Source: Gamarada debralockiae
Taxonomy: Eukaryota; Ascomycota; Leotiomycetes; Helotiales; Hyphodiscaceae
DNA length: 64,000 bases
Assembly: GCA_002803225.1 (NCBI GenBank)
Contig: NXFV01001383.1
Location: 1 to 64,000, forward strand
Reading direction: 5' to 3'
Made by a program: the position numbers and the translations under genes
Part shown: positions 20,479 to 32,344 of the stretch, one piece after another
Numbering within the stretch: position 1 is the first letter of the stretch
How the letters are laid out: every line of letters begins with the position of its first letter
The notes under the pieces: model-generated
Told to the model about the DNA's origin: nothing
The model's database searches: none
The model's input: only the letters and a program-made list of their open reading frames with translations

Positions 20479-21516
20479 ATGGGCCCCTCGGCCCAAGAAC
20501 CCGCCCTCCACTCTTACCCTCTCTACAACACGACGTTTACCCTCCACCGAGTCTCCCCTCTGTACATCGGCACTAACTATCCCCTCGATAACGCAGCTCT
20601 TCAACAGCACGCTCGGCGATTTCGCGACATCCTAGCAGGCGATGTTCTACGTGGGGTGCGAGTAGGATTAGGTCCTGAAAACGATATTCTTGCGCGCGTA
20701 GGAGCATTGCAGTCAGTGACATGGCAGGTGTTAGTGGAAGAGGAGCTCTGGAATACAGATGAAGAAACGAAGATGGATACATCGATGGGAGTGGGAGTTG
20801 GCAAGGGAATATTGGTTCAAGTTTCATATGAGAAGACGGACTACAGAGCCCTGCTCTTGAGCCAGGAACCCGAGGATGATCAAGACGGGCCAATGATGGA
20901 TGTTGGACCAGAAGGATTTCAACATTTCCCCTTGCTGTTGACACGTATGCCTGCACCTTTGCGAGATACGTTCACGGATTTCCTGGCTACGACATTCGAC
21001 GCACGGGTTGCGGTTCTTCATCTCTCGGGACCTTACCTGACTACGACGTTCGAGAAATACATATCAGATTGCTGCATGGGAGAAGATGGCGAGGAGGCAG
21101 ATCTTGTGGAGAGTAGTCGGACTTTACGCAAGGTTCTCAAAGATGTGCAAGTCCTCATCGGATTCGATTTCGCTCATAGTGCCAGCTCACTGCAAACCAT
21201 TGAGTTCCATCTCACCCAAGAGGATATCCCACGCATGGTTCAAAGGGAAAAGAAGGTTGGCAATGAGGAGTCACCGTTTATGGATGCGTTGTCGAGCTAT
21301 GTCAATGCACATCTGGCGTTGGATATGAAGCATGAGAGAGTCAGGATTTTGAAAATTGCCTGTGGCGCTTTTGTGCTTGGTGCTGAAGGGAGGATTAAGT
21401 TGACAGAATCGCCGTGTGTTGATGATATTCAGACACGCAGTACCTGGAATTTGGTGAATGGACTCGTTGGGATTGCCAAAGGATGGAAGATGACAATCGG
21501 GAAAGATGCCCCTTGA
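20479..21516 (+). CDS. fta1: Kinetochore Sim4-complex subunit Fta1 / CENP-L homologue
   Basis: Intronless 345-residue protein. The N-terminal block YPLYNTTFTLHRVSPLYIG is the hallmark of the Fta1 family, the fungal CENP-L orthologues (Iml3 in budding yeast). The later segments HFPLLLTRMPAPLRDTFTDF, FDARVAVLHLSGPYL and the ending RSTWNLVNGLVGIAKGWKM also fit the family. CENP-L pairs with CENP-N in the inner kinetochore (CCAN/Sim4/Ctf19 complex), linking centromeric CENP-A chromatin to the outer kinetochore in the nucleus. The length is normal for Pezizomycotina. The start at 20,479 lies directly before the conserved block. Family assignment from memory of the motif, not from a search. Confidence 0.8.
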   Translation: MGPSAQEPALHSYPLYNTTFTLHRVSPLYIGTNYPLDNAALQQHARRFRDILAGDVLRGVRVGLGPENDILARVGALQSVTWQVLVEEELWNTDEETKMDTSMGVGVGKGILVQVSYEKTDYRALLLSQEPEDDQDGPMMDVGPEGFQHFPLLLTRMPAPLRDTFTDFLATTFDARVAVLHLSGPYLTTTFEKYISDCCMGEDGEEADLVESSRTLRKVLKDVQVLIGFDFAHSASSLQTIEFHLTQEDIPRMVQREKKVGNEESPFMDALSSYVNAHLALDMKHERVRILKIACGAFVLGAEGRIKLTESPCVDDIQTRSTWNLVNGLVGIAKGWKMTIGKDAP

Positions 21517-22443
21517 AGATGTTGCCTTTGCGTGGAATATCTTGAAATCCTGAGATAAGCGGGACGAGAAGGGACTACAAAATTCCATGGGATGGAGCAA
21601 TGAAACACCATCTCCACACAAGATTAAAAATTTGGGAGGGGGTCAACCCTGCCTCATTCAAGATGCCAACAGCTGAGTAAGTATTCCCTCCTCCCCATGA
21701 TCTTTTTGCTTACATTAGTCTTAAGTTCTCATCGATGAGGCTTTGTGGAAGGATCAAGTGAAAGACGAGACGGATCCAATGATTGAGTATGATTCAGGTA
21801 TACCATGTCATGCTACTGAATTGTCCAAAGTCCAAAGTGTCCTTCAGAGATACTTGGTGGTTTGGGAGTTTTACGGCTAGACAAAGGTACCCTTTTTGAT
21901 TCAATGGAATCACAATTACAGTAGTCACACAGACTTGTCTTCAAAGGTCTAAATCGACCAAGATCCTCATTCAGCCTCCAATGGATACCATCATTGAACT
22001 ACCAGGCTTGCTTTGTTGCGTGTAATCCCGATTAAAATAATTTCCTCCCACCCAAAATTCAACTGGCCAGCGTAAACCCCCGTGACCGCGTGTTATGCAG
22101 CGCTACCCTAGAAGAAGTGGGGTGTGACCTGCACGTCTTCCCACCCAAACTCACACAATCAATCGAACATATTCACCGATTAAATATCATTATCGTCCTT
22201 GGCAGCAACATCTTGGTTTGTTTAACAATTGTGATTCGGAGAGCGAACAAAGACAATCGTTTACACGTCTGCCTGAAGGAACGGAACGCGTGGCGAAGAT
22301 TTCATCACCGTTTTCGCCAGACCGCGCCCATCGATCCCGGCACCGCCACCATTATTTCGAGATATCTGACTCTATCGACATCTTCCACGGTCTCTGAGGG
22401 AAGGCAGTAGCCAGAGAGATCATTCTAGGGATAGAGACAAATT
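21517..22443. other. Intergenic and promoter region of the Whi5-like gene
   Basis: It contains the 3' UTR of the Fta1 gene and the upstream region of the Whi5-like gene. A 106-codon frame at 22,090-22,410 ends just before the start codon and is more likely leader sequence than a gene. Confidence 0.5.
22286..22291. promoter_or_regulatory. Candidate MCB (MluI cell-cycle box)
   Basis: The hexamer ACGCGT, recognised by the MBF G1/S transcription factor, occurs about 155 bp before the Whi5/Nrm1-like start codon. In fission and budding yeast the co-repressor Nrm1 is itself an MBF target, so an MCB here makes sense. One hexamer can occur by chance. Confidence 0.35.
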
Positions 22444-24024
22444 ATGGAACCTCACGAGCTGGCAATTGCCGCCCTCAGCGAAGTCTCACATTCTTCGAGT
22501 CATCGTCGCGATTTAACAGCGGGTAAAATTGCATCGTCGCGATCGAGTCCGAACGCGACGGGTACCGACATGACGAACAATGCGATTGATGACAACGCCG
22601 CCGGCGCGCAGGAACCATCTCAGCGATCGCAAGGAACTGACGTGATGTCATCGACAGTTGGAGAAAGCCAGAAATATTCAAACAGCGCAACTCTAGGTCT
22701 GCAATCGACGTCGAGCAACAATTCGCAATCGACCGCCGATGGCCATGACGCATCTACACCACCGACCTCTACTTCAGATGGCTTCTCGTCGCAAAGTACT
22801 AATCCTGAGGGGCAATTATCGCAACTCTCACAACTTGCTGCAGCTGCGCAACCGATGGCAAACACATCCGCGGCGCGACCGAATCTCTCAATTGCTGCAA
22901 CTGCTGGCCACAAGAGAACAGCGGATGGACAAGTGAAGCCTACGCTATTTACCTCGCCAACAAGTCCGCACGGATCCAAGATTCGAGGACATTCGAGAAA
23001 TACGAGCGCGGTGAGCGCAGCTTCTACAACCAGCAGCAAGATTGGAGAGGTAAATAAAGGATTTTCAAGCGCAAAACCAGTCCCTGACATCGCGCAGCTT
23101 TCTTCTGAACTTCGAACGCGTCTCTCGTATGCAATGGTCAAAGTAAACAATGGATGGCAGTCAAATTCGATCGACGAAGTAGAATCTCTAGCATCCCAAG
23201 CAGGATCCCCCACCTCTTCCACATCAACTTTACACGGCCGCCGCAACCTCATAACATCCCCAAGAACAAATATCGCCAATCTCCAAGGCCAGACCAGTAG
23301 CTTTTCCTCCGCCTCGATAATCCAAGCACCAACACAAGACTTCGATCTATATTCTAGAAATGACCCGCCTTCCCGCACATACGAATCCTTCTGGCGCGAT
23401 CATTCTACGTCCAACCCACAGCGATCCTCACATACGACTTCCCATAAGCTCTCCCTAGCGCCTCCAGCAGACATACGTCCCACAGCTTCATCCCGCCGAT
23501 CCCATACTCCCAAGTTCTCCAAGCCACCTACAATTCCCGGCCAAGGCTCCAATTCCTCATTACACTCCTCTACGCCCAGGACACCGAACGGCCACGCTGA
23601 ATACATAGAAGCCAAGTCTCTACAAACACCTACCCAAAAGACAATCCAAGAGCAAGATGCTATGGAAGCGCTGTTATTCATGAGCTCGCCTGGCAATTCA
23701 GGAAACATGGGCCATGCATTTCCACCACCGGCAAGGAGTCAAATGAGTCCGCAGCAGAGTCCTTTGAGAGCAGAATTCAACGTTCAACCGCTGATCAATA
23801 GAGGAGCGCAAGGGAGGAGAGTCGAGTTCGAGAAAACGGCTGCGAGCACGAGCACAGGAAGCAGTGAAGCGGGCGGATATCATGGAAAGACGAAAGCTGT
23901 TGGAAACGCGAGGTCCGATGCTATTGACAGGTTGTTGGACGAGATGGGAGATTCGAGTTCTGATGAGGAGGAGTTGGTGGTGAATTATTCAAGTCCCAGG
24001 AGAGTGGCTGCTGGGAGGGTATGA
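22444..24024 (+). CDS. Whi5/Nrm1-like G1/S transcription repressor
   Basis: Intronless, 526 residues, mostly Ser/Thr/Gln-rich and probably disordered. At about residues 221-238 lies LSSELRTRLSYAMVKVNNGW, which matches the short GTB (Whi5) motif that binds the Swi6 co-activator of MBF/SBF. Many S/T-P dipeptides (for example TSPTSPHGS, SSPRR) are potential CDK phosphorylation sites, as expected for a repressor released by cyclin-CDK. The C-terminus has a second conserved-looking block, DAIDRLLDEMGDSSSDEEEL. Known members bind promoter-bound MBF/SBF and repress G1/S genes until phosphorylated or, for Nrm1, on exit from S phase. Whether this copy behaves as Whi5 or as Nrm1 cannot be told from sequence. 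The upstream ACGCGT box mildly favours an Nrm1-like feedback role. Confidence 0.75.
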   Translation: MEPHELAIAALSEVSHSSSHRRDLTAGKIASSRSSPNATGTDMTNNAIDDNAAGAQEPSQRSQGTDVMSSTVGESQKYSNSATLGLQSTSSNNSQSTADGHDASTPPTSTSDGFSSQSTNPEGQLSQLSQLAAAAQPMANTSAARPNLSIAATAGHKRTADGQVKPTLFTSPTSPHGSKIRGHSRNTSAVSAASTTSSKIGEVNKGFSSAKPVPDIAQLSSELRTRLSYAMVKVNNGWQSNSIDEVESLASQAGSPTSSTSTLHGRRNLITSPRTNIANLQGQTSSFSSASIIQAPTQDFDLYSRNDPPSRTYESFWRDHSTSNPQRSSHTTSHKLSLAPPADIRPTASSRRSHTPKFSKPPTIPGQGSNSSLHSSTPRTPNGHAEYIEAKSLQTPTQKTIQEQDAMEALLFMSSPGNSGNMGHAFPPPARSQMSPQQSPLRAEFNVQPLINRGAQGRRVEFEKTAASTSTGSSEAGGYHGKTKAVGNARSDAIDRLLDEMGDSSSDEEELVVNYSSPRRVAAGRV

Positions 24025-27000
24025 GATGGCTTAGTGGCTACCTCTTTTCTTTTCGCTGAAGAACCTACACACATTGAGACGACAACGCACATACGACCGC
24101 ACATATGGAGTTCTGGTTGCTTACTTGGACGAGTGATGCCTGTCTGCTACTCATTGTTCGAAGCATATTCGGCATCTACTTTGTTGCCTCATTACTTCTG
24201 CCTCTGTTTCCGCTTCTCGCTCGAACAGAGTCAACGCTGCCCTCTTCCGTTGAGAACTGGGCTTTTGCATACATGGTTCTGGGCTGGATCATGAGGGGAT
24301 TTTTGTTTCCTCTTTGGGATCGCTTCTTTCGTTCAAAGCATATCAGGTGATAATGGTGCATCATGGGTTAACTTGGGATCTTTGGAAGAATATCACGACG
24401 ATACGAATGGGTTGTATTTAATCGAGGCCCTGATTTAGATGCACATACCTTATCTGTCTACTTTGCAATGCGTATATTCGAACACCTCCTTTCTTTGTGT
24501 TTTCTATCACATTTGAAATACTCATATTAGTTGATCTCTAGAGCCAGGCGGCGAACATGTGCTGTGGATCGATGACCACATCAGGGGTCGGCACCTGTTT
24601 ATCTTGCCACGAGGTGAGCAAGCTTCTGAGAGGATTGGCACTAGTCTAGAGGATCGGTCTCTATCCCAGAACCTTAAACAACGTGCTATAAAGCTTGTTT
24701 GGATGCCAAGCCGGAGATTGATCGCCTTGTCACTGTTGTTCGCGATACATTCTTAGGGTAGAAGAGCCTGAGTTCTGGGCCAGGAGCGACGGTATAAGAA
24801 AGCAAGAAGGTTATATTTGCTATTTTTGTGAAAGTTTGGCACTTTGGCTTGACCTGACGCTTGGTCTGAAAGTTTAATATCCGATCTGTTTATTTTGTGG
24901 AAGGGTTGGAGAGGGGGAGAAGGGGTGATTGTGGGAGAGATGCGGCGAAGTTTGTTTTGTTTACGGGGTGGGAAGAAGGAAGAGTGCCGAGAAAGGAGGC
25001 TGAGCAGTGTTTGATCAGGTGTTTGCATCCGGATGAAGAGAATTGGAGACTTGCATCTGACAATGATGCAACAAAGCTTGTTTGTGGTAGATGCCTTGAA
25101 GTGACTGCTTCTCCAGCTTGGGCAATCAGGCTACTACACAGACGCTTTCTTTGATTTGCTCGCGAAAGCACTTCAGAAGCAATCACCAGCTTCCTTCCCA
25201 GGCCAAGAGACACAAGAACGGAATGTTGAATTCCGCGATAGTTCCAAGGCAGAGACCAATTCTAACCTAACATGGCAGTATTGAGAAACGAGATACAGCC
25301 TCACTTAGAGCAATATCTCTCTATCCATCGCCTCGGCCACATGTGACTGCAGCGACGCATAAATCGCAAGGACGATCATAATCAACACCTGGCTCGTCGT
25401 GTTTGATCCTCACTGAATCGGTGGTCGAGGTTACGAATGCCGAATTTCATCTGATGTCTGAGGGAGATCACTTACCGCAGATATGATATGGATTTCCCCC
25501 TATGATTTGCGACAAGAGATTTGTTGCCGTATGATCTGCCATCTGATAACCAAGCCTTTGCTTCTAGATCTTTTGGGGGTCGGAAAGAAATGATCTGGTG
25601 TACATACCCTCAAGGCATATATTTCTGTTCATTTTTTTGGGGTTGGGGACAAGGCATGATGAGTGCTGGGGTTGTTTGTGTCGAAGTACCCGCTTCACAT
25701 GAGCTGAACTCCTCTACAACCCCGAGTTCGCGACATGGAAATTAGAAGTCAGGTGAGGAATCAACGAGATCGAGTACTTTCCCTGAGACAATCGTTTTTC
25801 ATTGTCTGACCAATCTGACACTCTCTCCACTCACCTTGCGTGTTCAACGCCCCCTAGCTATCACATATGATTGGCCAAGAAGTCCCCGTTTCAGGGTTGG
25901 TAGGAGCGCGTTTCACGGCGCCTCGTCGGGGGCCATGACTTACATCACCAACACACCAGAACAAGGAATGCGACTGGCTTAGCCGGCTCTGAACCTAATT
26001 CTGAGCTTCGCTTCATCTTTTCATGATGTCACGAATTGGGAAGGAAGAATTTGTTTGCGAGATGTGGCTGTGGTGTTTGGAGATGGCGAACAGACAAGAT
26101 GTGCTCCCAGCACGGCCTGGCGGCGATCTTTGAAAACGGAATTTGTGTGAAAGCTTCCTTACTTGTGCCAAAGCATCATCTCAGATATCCAATGAGTTCT
26201 GTTTACGAGAAAGCTTCGGAAGCAGGTCTGTGATTTAGTCGTCTTCAGCCCCGAGTCATTTCGGTGGACGTCCCAACCGGCGCTGGATCGCCGCTGCGGT
26301 CGACTGTGGATCGCGGGTGTGGCGCTCGCAGCTCGCAAGGTAGAGAAGCGATTGTTTCGAGCCTCCCGAAATGGTGGACTGAAACGCCGGGATATTTTTC
26401 AGTGGGGGAAACACTTTCAGGCTGAGTTCTGTTTGGTTGGGAAGGGAAGGAGGAAGAGTTGCCGCGCTCGTTTCCTGAACGTGAGATCTAGATTCGTGGA
26501 ATGATATCGTGATTCAACATGGCGGGGTACAGTTTCTCTAACTGTCCCTGTGAAGGTGAGACTCCTTCCGAGGCCAAAGAGAGAGGTGATGGATCTCAAC
26601 TTGATACTTTTATTACGTGTCTTAGCAATAATAATAATAATAATAGCATGTCTGGTGTAGAGGTGTTCTGAGTAAAAAGAAAGTCACGAGATCTGGAGAT
26701 GATTCCCTTTTCAGGGGCTCTTTACCCATTCAGGAGGGGCAAGTTGCGTAAACAATCTGCATCTTAGGGGCAGATTCAGGGTGTTCAGCGTATCGACTCC
26801 ACTGAACCCACTATTTCATCTGGACCAAACGGTGTGTTACCACTAAAATCCACGTCAGCCTCAACGTCCACTCATTGCGCCTCGCCTCCAAAGTTCTCTC
26901 CTGCAAGCCTGTCGTTTGGTCCTTGCTCCTCCCGCTAACACTAATTTGACCCCTTTCTCAACCTCCTCGACCCATCACCTTTTTTCCGTCTTCACCTTCA

Positions 27001-27517
27001 TCCTTCCAACACGAATCATATTCTCCGGACCAGGGTGCACAGACAACGCCATGTAGGCGTCCCAAACCCAAAGCACTGTCTTTCTTACCAAATATTCCCT
27101 TTCGAGCTATTCTGCATCAAGCTCGCTTCCCCACCATCATGCCGCACCTTGTGTCTGGCATCCGGTACCTTGCATGTTTTGCCCCTGCAAGACGCCAAGC
27201 CAAGACCTATAGAAGTAACGCAAGACTTCATGCGTAAACATTCTCCTCTTCTTGATCTGTTCTTCCAAGCCGCATGTTCTGTTGCTCTCTCCATTTTCCT
27301 TTAAACCTCTTTTTTTTATTTGGTTTTTTGTTGCTCATATTGCATTCTTTCGTCTAGTTGTTTGGGGCGGGTATCCATCTTCTATTATCTTGTGCTGGGC
27401 ATCCTTCTCTTGAATTCCCTTGATTCCCTTCAGTGATCGTCCTTTCAAGGCAGAGGGTCTCAGGGATTACCGTTCTTTAAACTTTAAACTGCCACCTGGT
27501 GTGGCCTTACCTTCGCG
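24025..27517. other. Long intergenic stretch, no supported gene
   Basis: About 3.5 kb. 24,034-24,350 contains a hydrophobic short frame in the 3' region of the Whi5-like gene that I do not trust. From 24.4 to 26.7 kb all frames are short and lack motifs. 26,850-27,510 is CT-rich and looks like a long promoter and leader for the protease gene. A long non-coding RNA or long 5' UTR could be present but nothing proves it. Confidence 0.45.
26627..26646. repeat. AAT microsatellite
   Basis: About six and a half tandem AAT/ATA units in otherwise non-repetitive intergenic DNA. Confidence 0.8.
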
Positions 27518-28946
27518 ATGCCTTCATTACTCCAAGCCGTCCTCCTCCTCGCCCTCATCTCCTTCGTCCTCGCCGCACCAGCACCAGCGCCAGTAGTCAA
27601 ACGAAGCTTCAAAGTCGAACGAATCCCCAACCCGAAATTCAAGGGCCGATCCCCAGGTGCTGGAACGAGAGCTTTGGTCAAGGCATACCGCAAATTCAGC
27701 TTTCCCCTTCCAGAAGGTCTTCTCGCTGCTATGAATGCGGCTAAGGGTGCAGATGAAGCAACAAATGGAAAGGCAAAGGCCAAGGCGAAGGGATCAAAGA
27801 CTTCCTCGGTAGCTGGAGTAGCGCAGGCTACAGGAACTGGTGTAGCTAGCGCGGCTTCAACTGGAGGAGTATCGGCCGCCACCAACGGAACCGGAATCGT
27901 GACAGCAACCCCCGAGCAAGGCGACACTGAATATCTCGCCCCAGTAAACATCGGTGGACAGACGATGAACATGGACTTCGACTCTGGATCTTCCGATTTG
28001 TGGGTATTCAACACCCAACTCGCAACAGCCTCCCAAACCGGCCACACGAACTTCAACCCCCAAAAGTCCACCACGTTCAAACTTATGCAAGGAGCCGCCT
28101 TTTCTATCTCCTATGGCGATGGATCCGGAGCAGCAGGCAACGTCGGAACCGACACTGTGAACATCGGAGGCGCAACAGTTACCAGCCAAGCCGTCGAGCT
28201 CGCCACCGCTGTCTCAGCCTCTTTCGTGCAAGACACCCAATCCAACGGACTCGTCGGTCTCGCCTTCTCCAAGCTCAACACTGTCAAGCCAACCCAACAA
28301 AAGACTTTCTTCGACAACGCGATGGCCACCCTCCCCATGCCCGTCTTCACCGCCGATCTCCGCCACAACGCAGTTGGCTCTTACGAATTCGGAAACATCG
28401 ACTCCACGAAATTCAACGGCTCCCTTTCTTGGGCGGCTGTCAACACCACCAACGGCTTCTGGCAATTCTCCTCTCAGAAATTTGCTGTTGGTACTGGTGC
28501 TACGATGACTGTTGCCGGTGGCCAGGCCATCGCTGACACCGGAACCACTCTCATGCTCGCCAACCCAGCGATTGTCAACGCATACTATTCTCAGGTTCAG
28601 GGCGCAGTGAACAATGCTACGGTTGGAGGTGTTACGTTTCCTTGTAATTCGCAGTTGCCTGATCTTCAAGTGGATGTTGGAGGAAACTACATGGCGACTA
28701 TCAGGGGCGATGATATTAATTTCGCGAAGGTCGATGCTACTGGTACTTGTACGTCCCCCCTCTCTCCATTCACCCACTATCCCCGATCCATCCAACTTTC
28801 CTACTAACAACCTAATAGCCTGCTTCGGTGGTCTCCAAGCTACGACCTCATCTCTGCAAATCTACGGCGACATCATGTTCAAGTCGCAGTTCGTTGCATT
28901 CAACGGAGGAAACAACTCAATTGGAATGGCTCCCCATCAATCTTAA
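27518..28946 (+). CDS. Secreted pepsin-type aspartic protease (family A1)
   Basis: Two exons, 27518-28748 and 28819-28946, give 452 residues. The 70 nt intron starts GTACGT, has a perfect CTAAC branch and a TAG acceptor. Residues 1-20 are a signal peptide (MPSLLQAVLLLALISFVLA), followed by a propeptide with a dibasic KR at about 28-29 and an Ala/Lys/Gly-rich stretch. The first catalytic motif is FDSGSSDLW (Asp at about 155; DSG instead of DTG is common in fungi). The second is ADTGTTLML (Asp at about 340). The flap sequence SISYGDGSGAAG carries the conserved Tyr. The last exon supplies the conserved CFGGLQ and GDIMFKSQFVAF. It belongs to the endothiapepsin-like extracellular group acting at acidic pH in nutrient release or host interaction. 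N-glycosylation motifs such as NTT and NAT are present. Confidence 0.93.
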
Positions 28947-30831
28947 TCGATTTTTGGGTTGAGAGTGTTTGGATAGGATAGTGTGGGGATGAATGAGGAG
29001 GTGGTTGTAAATGAATGGGAATTTTTCAGTTTCCAATGTATAAAGTTATCGGAATGAACGCCTTAGACAGGGCAGAAAAATAAATCGAAAATGGCATTCA
29101 TTGCAAATGGGGTCTCTTCGTGTATTCCTGGACGACCTGGAAGCTTCCAAGCTGGGTCGTAAGTTTGGGCATGAGTGAGACTCTGGCAGGAGAGAATGGT
29201 GTGGTGAGGCGTTTGCGAGGGTTTCAAGACCAGGAGACCAAAGATGTCGACCGCTCCGAGAACGCTCAGAGACTATACTCACTCATCGAGGCCTCAGGCA
29301 ATGTGGAAACAATCATTGGAGGACTTTGCACTGCTTTCACTAGAACTTCTTGTGTTTTCTATGATATATGAGAGAACTATTTTGAGGCCCCCGCGTGGGG
29401 ATACCAACATCGCGCCAGCGGGTTCGATTTGCTTGCTGAGGATAGTTTCGCCCTCAGGCGGGCGGAGTGTTGACAATGAAATTTGATATTCAAAACGACA
29501 ACGAAAACTTAGCGGCGATGATATCTCGTTTTGCAATAGGTGCGATGTGAGGCGCACGTGCGAAAGTCGTTCTTACACAAACTCCTGGAAATCGAGGGCT
29601 CTCTTGATTCTTCTTTCCGCTCTATTTGATCCAGGTAAGAGTAGACAGGAGCCTTTACCACCTTCAGCTATCTCCAGATACCTGACGTCTCGAGGAGAGA
29701 GTAAGGTTGCCTTAAATGTGCAAGCTTCTTATCATCTCGGCTGCGGCCAAAAACGCACTTATTTTTTACCCCCAACTTCAAACGTGTATACATCACCACA
29801 CAGTCAAATAAAATAAAAGCTGTTTAGTACTATGATCATAAACCCAAAAAATATATATATATATTTATATATTATATATATATATATATTTGGCGCATCA
29901 AGTTTATTTGTAATATAATTGAGAATTGATCGCACTATAAACGCTGAAATCCGGCGACTAGGGAAGTGCGTTCCTGGCTGCAGCTGAGATGATAGTCGTA
30001 TTCTTTCTTGCAAGCTCCTCTACTTTCCTGGCTGATACCCTTTTCTAAATTCACCCACACTTGAGCAAACAAGACCTCCTCAACAATCCCCCATATCTCA
30101 GCCATTTCCTCACGCATCAATATCAATTTGCAGTTTGCAAAATTCAGCAATAATTAAGGGTTCAATTGAAATCAGAGCTGCGGGGGCTTGAAAGTTGCTC
30201 GCTATGGACTACTCCATGAAATTGTATCTGGAATTCCATGTTCAGGGCTCAGACTTAACCCAGCATTTGAATTCCTTTTTTCAAATCTTACAATCGTGCA
30301 TCCATTGGTTCTAAATCTCCTTCCTGAAAGAGCTGTAATTCGCGAGGAAGGCTGACGTAAGGTTCCTTCGTACTCGCATCTGGATTCGATCGGGACCCCC
30401 ACTCCAGGCGCGAGGCTGACTCTCAGCCTTGGGTTATAATTATTTCAGCTCAAGTCCTAGACCTCTTCTGGCGACCATCTCGTATCTCGTATAACAGGGT
30501 ATTTGGATGGAAGATCCACGTAAGAGGAATAGCCTGAATGAGAGATCGACAATCAGGATCTTGACTTGTCATTATCAAGAGGCGTAAAGTTTAGCACCAT
30601 TGGCCGATCTTTCGTACCAAATTCTTACAAGCCCGCGCTACGGGCTTCAGTGAACCAAACACTTGAGCCGGAAGTGCCACTGTACGTGATATAAGACTCT
30701 TGGGGCGGTGCCAAGTGTAACGTAAGTATTAGGCTCCAACGTCAGCATCGGTGCTTATCAGTTTGAGCCCTTCATCAATTGATAAACATGACAGATCCTC
30801 TCTCCTCATTCCCCATCATCAAATTTACAAA
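28947..30831. other. Intergenic stretch
   Basis: No supported gene. It holds the protease 3' UTR, a TA microsatellite at about 29.85 kb, and the presumed promoter of the FAD monooxygenase. Short frames at 29.1-29.6 kb overlap each other on both strands without motifs. Confidence 0.45.
29850..29890. repeat. TA-rich microsatellite
   Basis: About 40 bp of nearly pure alternating TA with two short TT interruptions. It is likely polymorphic and prone to cruciform formation. Confidence 0.8.
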
Positions 30832-32344
30832 ATGGGAAGTGCATCTATGCCGTTCAACATCATTATCGTGGGCGCTGGTATTGCCGGTCTCACGGCAGCC
30901 TTGGGTCTGCAGCAGAAAGGCCACAAAGTGACCGTCCTTGAGCGCCATGCAGACACACAAGCTCTCGGTGGTCCGATTAATATGTCTCCTTCCGGAACTC
31001 GCATCTTGACTCAATATGGTCTAAAAGAAAGGATATATGAACAACTCGGCCCAAAAGAAAAGCCAGTATATTTTCGGCGATTTGAGGATGGGAGGCAATT
31101 AGGTATTGTGCCACCGGGTGCTACCGAGGAGATGTACGGCAATGCGTGAGTTGAAATTCATCCTGAAAGAGTAGCGATTAGTTTGGCTGATAATCACAGA
31201 GTGTGGACTTGCAGCCGATTTGGGTTCCAGAAGGTGTTCAGGCAAGTTGCGGAGGAGCGCGGGGTCAAGGTTGAGTTTTCGGCGCCGATTCAGACTGTCG
31301 ATGTCGAAAACACCACTGTTGTTCTTCGCGATGGACGGAAGTTGCAGGCGGATCTTATCATTGGTGCCGATGGTAAGTGCTTCAGCATTCAATTTGATGA
31401 CTTCCTCGTAACGACGGGCAGGGGTTGGCTCTATTGTTCGACCCATCGTGGCAGGCGATCACCTGGAGCGCCGAAATCCAGTTGGAGCAATTAACATCGA
31501 CGTCCCCCTCTCTCTGATGCAAGACGATCCCGACCTCGCTGTACTGGCCAGCGAGAACCAGAATTTCTGGATGGGCCCAGGAGGGGCATTTGCAGGCGGT
31601 GCGGTGAGAGACTTGGGTGTATACAATGGGGTTTTCACGACCGAGGAGAAGCTCGGAACGCAAGGAGAATGGTTTGTGAAAGGCGATTTGGGTAGAATTG
31701 CCGAGAAGTATAAGGATTGGGATCCGAGACTGCTGAAGTTCCTGGCTCTGGCGAAACCGGAGGATTGCTATGTCTGGAATATCACAGATTTGCCGCCGTT
31801 ACCTACTTGGTCGAAGGGGAGAACAGTACTCATTGGAGATGCTGTGCATGCAACTTTACCTTTCATGGGACTCGTGAGTAGGCTCTTGTTATGGAATCGA
31901 TTGGTGTTAATTTATGTTTATAGGGAGCGACGACCTGTGTGGAAGATGGAGTCAGTCTCGCTGAATGTCTTGATCGTGCAAAGACCGTTGAGGGTATTCC
32001 TCGAGTACTAAAAGCGTTCGAAAATCTTCGTAGAGCCCGTGCCGAGAGTATGATCGAACTCAGCCGAGCGACAATGAACCAGTGGCACTTGCCTGACGGA
32101 GAGGAACAGCGTCAACGGGACCACTTTTGGGGCAGTTTGGGGTCGCTTATTGCTGCGGCTGATAAAGTGTGGGATAGAAAACCTGTTGATGAGCCTCCTA
32201 CGGGCTTCAGGGATCCGTTGCTTCAGCCTTATTTCAGGGGCCATGATGCTGTTGATTTTGTGAGTTGATCCCAACTAATCTGAAAGGCTCCCTTTCTGAT
32301 CTGAATTTTAGACGAACCGAAAGTTGGATGAAATGGGGATTTAA
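30832..32344 (+). CDS. FAD-dependent monooxygenase (salicylate-hydroxylase type)
   Basis: Five exons: 30832-31145, 31200-31372, 31422-31873, 31924-32259 and 32312-32344, 435 residues in total. The N-terminal FAD-binding motif is IIIVGAGIAGLTAALGL at about residues 10-26, and ERHADTQALGG follows with the acidic ribose-binding residue. The middle DG motif is LIIGADGVGSIVRP, and the second FAD motif is VLIGDAVHATLPFMG. This order defines class A flavoprotein aromatic hydroxylases such as salicylate or 3-hydroxybenzoate hydroxylases and many secondary-metabolite tailoring enzymes; substrate unknown. All introns are 48-54 nt with GTAAGT or GTGAGT donors. If the last intron is retained, the protein ends two codons later (VDFVS) at 32268; splicing instead adds TNRKLDEMGI. 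The start ATG was chosen because it directly precedes the FAD strand; an in-frame ATG lies 27 codons upstream. Confidence 0.9.

Noticed and set aside
22090..22410. 106-codon frame directly upstream of the Whi5-like start
   Set aside because: It ends 34 bp before the start codon, has no recognisable domain and is better explained as leader sequence.
22620..23378. 252-codon minus-strand frame inside the Whi5-like gene
   Set aside because: Antisense shadow produced by the Ser/Ala-rich coding strand.
24105..24350. 81-codon hydrophobic frame after the Whi5-like gene
   Set aside because: It lies in the presumed 3' UTR, overlaps another open frame, and has no motif or gene structure.
28214..28810. 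198-codon antisense frame over the protease gene (and a second at 27,484-28,080)
   Set aside because: Antisense shadows of strongly codon-biased sequence; the sense frame has catalytic motifs.
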